Source of the DNA: Stemphylium vesicarium
Taxonomy: Eukaryota > Ascomycota > Dothideomycetes > Pleosporales > Pleosporaceae
Assembly (NCBI GenBank): GCA_004380135.1
Contig: QXCR01000136.1
Location: forward strand, 1 to 64,000
DNA length: 64,000 nucleotides
Reading direction: 5' to 3'
The notes below the pieces were generated by a model. It saw nothing but the letters and a program-made list of their open reading frames with translations. It did not search any database and had not been told where the DNA came from. Position numbers and translations under genes: made by a program. Each line of letters starts with the position of its first letter. Within the stretch, counting starts at the first letter, position 1. Shown here piece by piece: positions 58,043 to 64,000 of this stretch.

Positions 58043-60025
58043 ATGCGATCATGCCTTCGAACTGCGAGCAGCCTCCTGCACGGCTGGCGGACGCCCTTCG
58101 CCCACCCCAGGGGCTTCCCGCATACCGCACGCCTGCTTGAGCGTTTCCCGCCCCTCGCCAGAAACTATGCCCAGGCCTTCCGCCCCCAGGGAGCGCTCGA
58201 GAAGCGCATCGCCGACATCCCCCTCGACCGCTATCGCAACTTTTGCATTGTAGCCCACGTCGACCATGGCAAGTCGACGCTGTCGGACCGCCTGCTGGAG
58301 ATCACGGGCACCATCGAGCCCGGTGGCCAAAAGCAGTTCCTTGACAAGCTGGACGTAGAACGCGAGCGTGGCATCACGGTCAAGGCCCAGACGTGCACCA
58401 TGATATACAACCACGACGGCCAGGACTATCTGCTGCATCTGGTTGACACTCCTGGCCACGTCGACTTTCGTGCCGAGGTGTCGCGGAGTTATGCCAGCTG
58501 CGGAGGAGCATTGCTGCTTGTAGATGCCAGCCAGGGCGTGCAGGCGCAGACAGTCGCCAACTTCTACCTCGCTTTCTCGCAGGGCCTGACGCTGGTCCCC
58601 GTGCTGAACAAGGTCGACCTACCCCATGCCGACTCCCAGCGCGTGCTCGAGCAGATGCACGACACCTTCGAGCTCGATCCCAAGGACGCCGTGCTCGTGT
58701 CAGCCAAGACGGGACTGAACGTCGCATCGCTCCTGCCCACGGTTGTCGACAAGATACCCGCCCCAGTGGGCGACCTCAAGAAGCCCCTGCGCATGCTCCT
58801 GGTCGACTCGTGGTACGATGTATATAAGGGCGTCATTCTGCTAGTCCGTATTTTTGACGGGCAGGTGCGACCTGGCGACACTATCCGCTCTTTAGTCACC
58901 AAGCTCAAGTACATCGTGGGCGAGGTCGGCATCATGTACCCCGATCAGACGCCGCAGACTGTTCTGAAAGCAGGCCAAGTCGGCTACATCTACTTCAACC
59001 CCGGCATGAAGCGCTCGCAAGAGGCCAAAGTTGGCGACACCTACACAACTGTCGGGTCTGAGAAGCTTGTCGAGCCCTACCCAGGCTTTGAGGAGCCCAA
59101 GAGCATGGTCTTCGTCTCCGCCTTCCCCACTGATCAGGACAATCATGAGCATCTCGAAGACAGCATTCAGCAGATTATTTTAAACGACCGTAGCGTCACG
59201 TTGCAAAAAGAGTCTTCTGATGCATTGGGTGCTGGGTGGCGCTTAGGTTTCTTGGGCACGCTGCATTGCTCCGTCTTTGAGGATCGATTGCGTCAAGAGC
59301 ATGGTGCAAACATCATCATCACACCACCTTCAGTCCCCTTCAAGGTGATATGGAGGGACGGTACCGAGTCGATTATCACAAACCCGAATGAATTTCCCGA
59401 TCAAGATCAGGCGCACTTCAAGGTGCAGGAAGTCCATGAGCCCTACGTCTCTGCGACCATCACGCTTCCCGACGAGTACCTTGGTGAGGTCATCAAGCTC
59501 TGTGAATCCAATCGCGGCGAGCAGAAAGAACTCACCTTCTTCACCGCCACTCAAGTCATCTTGAAGTATGACATACCCTTGTCGCACCTGGTAGACGACT
59601 TCTTTGGCAAATTGAAAGGCTCGACCAAGGGTTACGCATCACTCGATTACGAAGATGCAGGCTTCCACCGGTCATCCATCGTCAAGCTCAACCTACTCGT
59701 CAACGGCTCCCCAGTCGATGCTGTTTCGCGCGTCCTGCACACATCACAGGTCGACAAGGTAGGACGCATGTGGGTGGAGAAGTTCAAAGAACACGTTGAG
59801 CGACAAATGTTTGAGGTCATCATACAGGCCGCCGCCGGCAGGAGGATCGTAGCCCGAGCGACCATCAAGCCATTTCGCAAGGATGTGTTGGCCAAACTGC
59901 ACGCTAGTGACCTAAGCAGACGGCGCAAGCTGCTGGAGAAGCAGAAGGAGGGAAGGAAGAAGCTCAGAGCTGTGGGCAGTGTGGTGATTGAGCAAGAAGC
60001 GTTCCAGAAGTTTTTAGCCAAATAG
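58043..60025 (+). CDS. GUF1: Mitochondrial translation factor GUF1 (EF4/LepA GTPase)
   Basis: Ribosome-dependent GTPase of the mitochondrial matrix, the eukaryotic LepA/EF4, which back-translocates or remobilises stalled ribosomes. Intronless, 660 aa. The first 45 or so residues are rich in Arg, Leu, Ser and Ala with few acids, as in a mitochondrial presequence. GTPase motifs: AHVDHGKST (71-79), ERGITVKAQT, DTPGHVDF and NKVDLP. EF4-specific sequence includes SDALGAGWRLGFLGTLH and the C-terminal domain ending in ALVQE-type Lys/Arg-rich helices (here DLSRRRKLLEKQKEGRKK). Length and order match the full-length family. ATG 58043 is the first in frame and gives a sensible presequence. Confidence 0.97.
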   Translation: MRSCLRTASSLLHGWRTPFAHPRGFPHTARLLERFPPLARNYAQAFRPQGALEKRIADIPLDRYRNFCIVAHVDHGKSTLSDRLLEITGTIEPGGQKQFLDKLDVERERGITVKAQTCTMIYNHDGQDYLLHLVDTPGHVDFRAEVSRSYASCGGALLLVDASQGVQAQTVANFYLAFSQGLTLVPVLNKVDLPHADSQRVLEQMHDTFELDPKDAVLVSAKTGLNVASLLPTVVDKIPAPVGDLKKPLRMLLVDSWYDVYKGVILLVRIFDGQVRPGDTIRSLVTKLKYIVGEVGIMYPDQTPQTVLKAGQVGYIYFNPGMKRSQEAKVGDTYTTVGSEKLVEPYPGFEEPKSMVFVSAFPTDQDNHEHLEDSIQQIILNDRSVTLQKESSDALGAGWRLGFLGTLHCSVFEDRLRQEHGANIIITPPSVPFKVIWRDGTESIITNPNEFPDQDQAHFKVQEVHEPYVSATITLPDEYLGEVIKLCESNRGEQKELTFFTATQVILKYDIPLSHLVDDFFGKLKGSTKGYASLDYEDAGFHRSSIVKLNLLVNGSPVDAVSRVLHTSQVDKVGRMWVEKFKEHVERQMFEVIIQAAAGRRIVARATIKPFRKDVLAKLHASDLSRRRKLLEKQKEGRKKLRAVGSVVIEQEAFQKFLAK

Positions 60026-61294
60026 CGAATTCAATCTCCCAGCTCCACTATCGCGCCCGCCTTCTGAACTTTACCTCTACGTTGAATTGACACTGACATG
60101 CGGGCGGTCAGGGCGCGTCGGCGAATAACCATCACAAAGCCCGCCAAGACGGCCGCGAGAGGGCACGTCCGACATCCGCCCGCTTCCACAACATCACGAT
60201 AATTCCTGTTCAGCATGACCTTGATGTTCTGAAACTGGGGAAGGTTCACACTAGGAGTCCATCAGAATTCGTCTGCCTATCAAGACTCTATTTCCCCAGC
60301 TCGAAGGCCAGTGCACCCGCTATTAGCATAAACTATCGCTATGTCACTCGCAGAAAGCATCTCAATCATTCATCCCGCCAGTCTACTTCAGGCGTGTTGC
60401 TCATCCCGCTCATGGCTTTACCTTCCGCTCTCGTACCGTCCGAGCATTCACAGTTTGAGATGCGAATCTCGCTTCCAGCCCGTGTCCGAACGCTCGATCT
60501 CGCTGCTGCTGATCGGCGCTAGCATATCAATGACATCAGCGAGCCATCACGATCGCACATGTTCGGGTTTTTGGAGCGACCACTCGGATTGCGAAGACGC
60601 CTCGCGTACCTGACAGCTGCAAGATTAGACGGGGTGTAGCGCTGATGAAGTCCGTACTAGACTACGACAGGACAGGCGTTACGATGTCATTCTTGGAGTG
60701 CCCGTTTTTCTGAACGGTACGCTTAGATAGGTTCGCGGTCTGGAAGGGATTGTAAACTATGGTTCCTGCGACGACAAAGTGTTCGTACATTGACCAAACC
60801 CCCCTGACTACATCTAGCTCGTATTTCGCGCCCTCGGTCTTTTTCAATCTGTGTTGAGTTTAGAGATTAAATCACGGTGCTTCGGAGCTGAAGGGATACA
60901 TAAATAGTCAGCCCGACGTTGAATGCTCCAGCCACTTAGCGGAACGTAGCGTATCGTGGGAACGTTCGCTAATCTCCTTCACGCCTGGTCCCCCGAGCTA
61001 AGATCCAGGATGCCTGGGTTCACCGAACGGTACGCTTGCGACGATTCTGCAAAACATGACGTTAGGGTGATGGCCAGACACTTGACTGGGACGGCCGGCC
61101 GACATGGGGGCGGCAGGCAAGCCCTGAAAGGGTCGGTCTCTGAAAATGCAAAGAAGCGTGCCGTCGCAACACCTTGCATCGACGTGCGTTTTTGCGACGC
61201 AGCTTTGGTCGTCCGTTCCATACATTTTGACAGCCCGCCGGACGGTCTCTAACTTCTCTTCGTCTACTTCTTGCTCCGATACATCTCGCATGCG
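60026..61294. other. Intergenic region / sugar transporter promoter
   Basis: No supported gene in 1.27 kb. Overlapping frames on both strands around 61.0-61.3 kb have no motif. Confidence 0.5.
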
Positions 61295-64000
61295 ATGGCT
61301 CGATTCTTGGGACTCCGGGGTAGGAGCTTAGCGAGTGCTATTAGCGTGACTTGCGGATTTTGCTTTTTGTGAGTTGGGCACACCGTTCGTCGAGCATCGC
61401 GTAGATTAATCGTGTGGGCTAATACCAAGGCAGATGTTTCGGGTATGCCCAGGGTGTGATGGGCGGTCTTCTGACCGTTCAGCAATTTTTGAACCGCTTT
61501 CCACAGGTTGATATTGTCAACGACGGTTCTTTCCACAATGCTTGGGTTACAGGTATGTCGAAGCATTCTGGCGCGTCTGTTAACGTACTGGCATAGTTGT
61601 GAAGGTATAGGGTAGACATTGACATCTTTAGGTCTCACCGTCGGAACGTGGCATCTGGGCTGCATTGTCTCAGCCGTCGCAACAATCTTCATCGGCGACT
61701 TGCTCGGTCGACGGCGAACACTCATTCTTGGTCTTACATTCTGGGTGATTGGCGAGATCATTCAAACATCATCATATAGCTTTCCGCAGTTCATCGTCGG
61801 TCGCGCAATCGCAGGTTTTGGTAGGCTTCATCAAAACATTTTCTTGGGACAACGTGCTGACCTGACGACAAAGGCAATGGCTTCACTACGTCCACCGCGC
61901 CAGCGTACCAAGCCGAATGTGTCAAATCCCATCGTAAAGGAACAATTCTCATGATCAGCGCAGGCGCATTCGTCTCTGCTGGTATCGCACTCTCCTACTG
62001 GTTCGTCTTCGGTTTCGCCTACATCACCAGCTCTTCAGCATCATGGCGCGTTCCAATCGCACTCCAAATCATCTTCGCGCTTCCCGCCATCGCAATGCTT
62101 TTTGTGCTGCCCGAGTCACCACGTTGGCTGATCCTGACTGGACGTGAACAAGAAGCACTCACCGTACTTGCAGCGCTGAATGATGGCGAGCCCGACAGTT
62201 TCGACACGAAAGACGAGTTCTTGCAAATCAAGGATGCCATCTTGATCATGGCTCAAGGATCGAGCGCGGGCATGTTCTCCAACAAGGAAAGGAGAGGATT
62301 CCATCGTGTTGTGCTGGCCTATTTTGTCCAAGTCTTTCAGCAGGGAACTGGCATCAACTTGGTCATGCAGTACCTCTCCTGGATTTTCCTCACCCGCATG
62401 TCTTTTGATGGATGGCTGGCACGACTTCTAGCGTCTTGCTCAGCGACTCTTTACTTTCTCGCTTCCTTCATCGTAGTGGTTGGTATCGATCGCTTCTGGG
62501 GCCGCCGCTCGCTTATGATGTTCGGTGCTGCGGGTATGTCGGGATGTATGATTCTCATCACTATCCTCCAGTATCTGTGGTCGGAGAAGGGAATGCAAGC
62601 AGGCAAAATTGCCAGCACCGTGTTTCTTTTCATCTTCTCGGTGTTCTTTGCCATTGGATGGCAGGGTATGGCTTGGCTGTACCAGGTCGAAATCGTCCCT
62701 TTGAGAATTCGCGGGCCAGCAAATGGGTTGTCCACAAGCGCGAACTGGCTGCTTAACTTTGTGTAAGCGTCTTCAACTGCACATGTTCTTCGACCGCATT
62801 GGCTAACGTCCCCACAGCATCGTCTTCATCACACCGATCGCATTCCAGCGGATCTCCTACCGAACCTGGATCATCTTCGCCGCGACAAACTTCGCAATTA
62901 TTCCCCTTGTCTACTTCTTCTACCCCGAGACGGCATTCCGCTCCCTCGAAGAAGTCGACGTTATCTTCCAGCTCGCCGACGACGCCCCAGGAAACCCCTG
63001 GCTCAACGCGGTCCACATCTCTAAGAGCGAACCCCTCTGGTTCGGCAAGCAAGACCCCGAGAAGCGTCTCAATTTCAAATACCAAAACAGCTCCTGGCAC
63101 AAACGCCTCATCGAAAGCGTAATCAGCGGAAACAGCAACAACAGCGGTACCACAAGCGGAAACCACGAAAAGCGGCCCTGGAGCAACGGCCAAAGCCCGG
63201 ATTCCGAAGACATGATAGTGACAAGCAGTCCACCACGCGGTCGCAAGCGATCCGAAGAATCCCCCATTGACCCGCGCCTCCACGGCGGCCTATCCCTCAG
63301 CCCCGCAACTACGATGACAACCACCATAACCAGTGACCTCGACAAGAAGCGATCACGCCGTAAACTGCAAAAGCGGCCCAGCTGCGCAAGCAGCTTAGCC
63401 AGCAGTCACAGCTTCTCCCACGCAAACCCTGCCTTCGGCCTCTTCGACGCAACTACTACGCATTCCTCCACGCCACCCAGCCCACGCCACCACTACACCC
63501 GCAGCGTCTCTCCGGATAGCATTCAATCCGCGCGCCCGGAGTGGTGGACTGAGACGCTGGCGCCTGCGCCCATTGAGGCAAGGAGTAGAAGTACGAGTCG
63601 CCCTGGTAGTAGCGCGATGGAGATGCAGCAGAGACGCCCGTCCTCGCGCCTTTCGAGCGGCAGTATAAGTAATAATGCGCTGAATCGTATTATTAACCCC
63701 GATCTCCTCGCTCAACAGGCAGATGTTGAGGCGCAGACTGCGTCTCCGCCGCGGCGTCAGCGCGCGGCGTCGACTTCGTCCGCTGCTGCTGCTGGGTATC
63801 GTGATGGTGGTGCGGAAATGGCTGCGGATAGTATCGACTACCCTGGTATCATTGGTAGTGATGAGCGCGGGAGGGGACGCAGTGGTGTTGTCAGAGCGAA
63901 TAGTGAACGCGAGACATATTTGCCGGATGGCGTGTATGAGGTTGTTGAGGGGAGGGTGCGGCAGTTGAGTGCTGGGCCGGGGGCGGTGCCGGGGGGTCGC
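61295..64000 (+). CDS. MFS sugar transporter (SP family), 3' end beyond the window
   Basis: Sugar:H+ symporter or facilitator of the plasma membrane. Exons are 61295-61368, 61434-61552, 61632-61820, 61874-62762 and 62818 to beyond 64000; the introns are 65, 79, 53 and 55 bp. The start reads MARFLGLRGRSL. Joins rebuild FGYAQGVMGGLLT, the GDLLGRRRTL motif and AGFGNGFTTSTAPAYQAE. Further signatures are PESPRWL, QQGTGINLVMQYL, WGRRSLM, and YQVEIVPLRIRGPANGLS ending at PETAFRSLEEVD. After this normal transporter end the frame stays open for about 350 more residues to the window edge. That tail is low-complexity, rich in Ser, Arg, Pro and Thr. Such a tail is unusual for the family and could be regulatory or cytosolic. 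The exact sugar is unknown. Confidence 0.92.

Noticed and set aside
58049..60021. Long minus-strand frames opposite GUF1
   Set aside because: They are antisense shadows of a highly conserved, GC-rich coding sequence.
1..64000. tRNA, rRNA and CRISPR arrays
   Set aside because: By eye no tRNA B-box with a foldable cloverleaf, no rRNA segment and no spaced direct-repeat array was found; a tRNA covariance-model scan would be decisive.

Overview
This window looks like nuclear DNA of a filamentous ascomycete (Pezizomycotina). The gene content (HET-domain, LPxEIRN-type, AA9 LPMO, DHA1/DHA2 MFS and DUF3638-type proteins) and introns mostly of 45-65 bp with GTAAGT-like donors and CTAAC/CTGAC branch sites fit a Dothideomycete, possibly Pleosporales. 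That placement is an inference from gene families, not a database result. All exon models were joined by hand from splice signals, reading frame and family similarity, and every complete model has a total coding length divisible by three.

Left part (1-16.8 kb). The window opens inside or at the edge of a MITE-like hairpin (1-208). Then come a beta-lactamase/LovD-type serine hydrolase (1434-2890), a DHA1 drug:H+ antiporter (3595-5898) and a mannitol-dehydrogenase-type SDR (6428-7258). Next is a small accessory block: an LPxELRN protein with an uncertain gene model (7716-8482), a HET-domain protein (9298-11605) and a second LPxEIRN protein (12695-14260). An uncharacterised coiled-coil protein follows (15477-16805).

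Middle (17-34.9 kb) is gene-poor. It holds an AA9 lytic polysaccharide monooxygenase (17848-18802), a remnant of an NmrA-like reductase next to telomere-like repeats (about 19.4-19.75 kb), an intronless DHA2 exporter (22576-24471) and a second DHA1 transporter with five introns (26640-28464). A 4 kb gene desert contains a perfect 22-bp palindrome (29361-29382). A broken gene with a trypsin-like protease domain (32580-34520) closes the section.

Right part (34.9-64 kb) is conserved and gene-dense. It starts with a giant minus-strand gene (34919-44823, about 3,228 aa) of the DUF6606/DUF3638/DUF3645 type with NTPase-like motifs. It continues with a third DHA1 transporter (46430-48267), an uncharacterised Cys-containing protein (48431-49678), an aldehyde dehydrogenase (50494-51918) and a membrane family-2 glycosyltransferase with seven exons (52182-55250). 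Then follow the spindle-checkpoint protein MAD2 (56674-57660), the mitochondrial translation factor GUF1 (58043-60025; divergent from MAD2 over 382 bp) and the 5' part of a sugar transporter that runs off the window end (61295-64000).

No operon-like or clear biosynthetic cluster is visible. The genes mostly act independently: nutrient and drug transport, plant-polysaccharide attack, self/non-self recognition and housekeeping. The strongest candidate for an undescribed system is the giant DUF3638-type protein. The best structural oddities are the terminal hairpin element, the 22-bp palindrome and the decayed protease gene.
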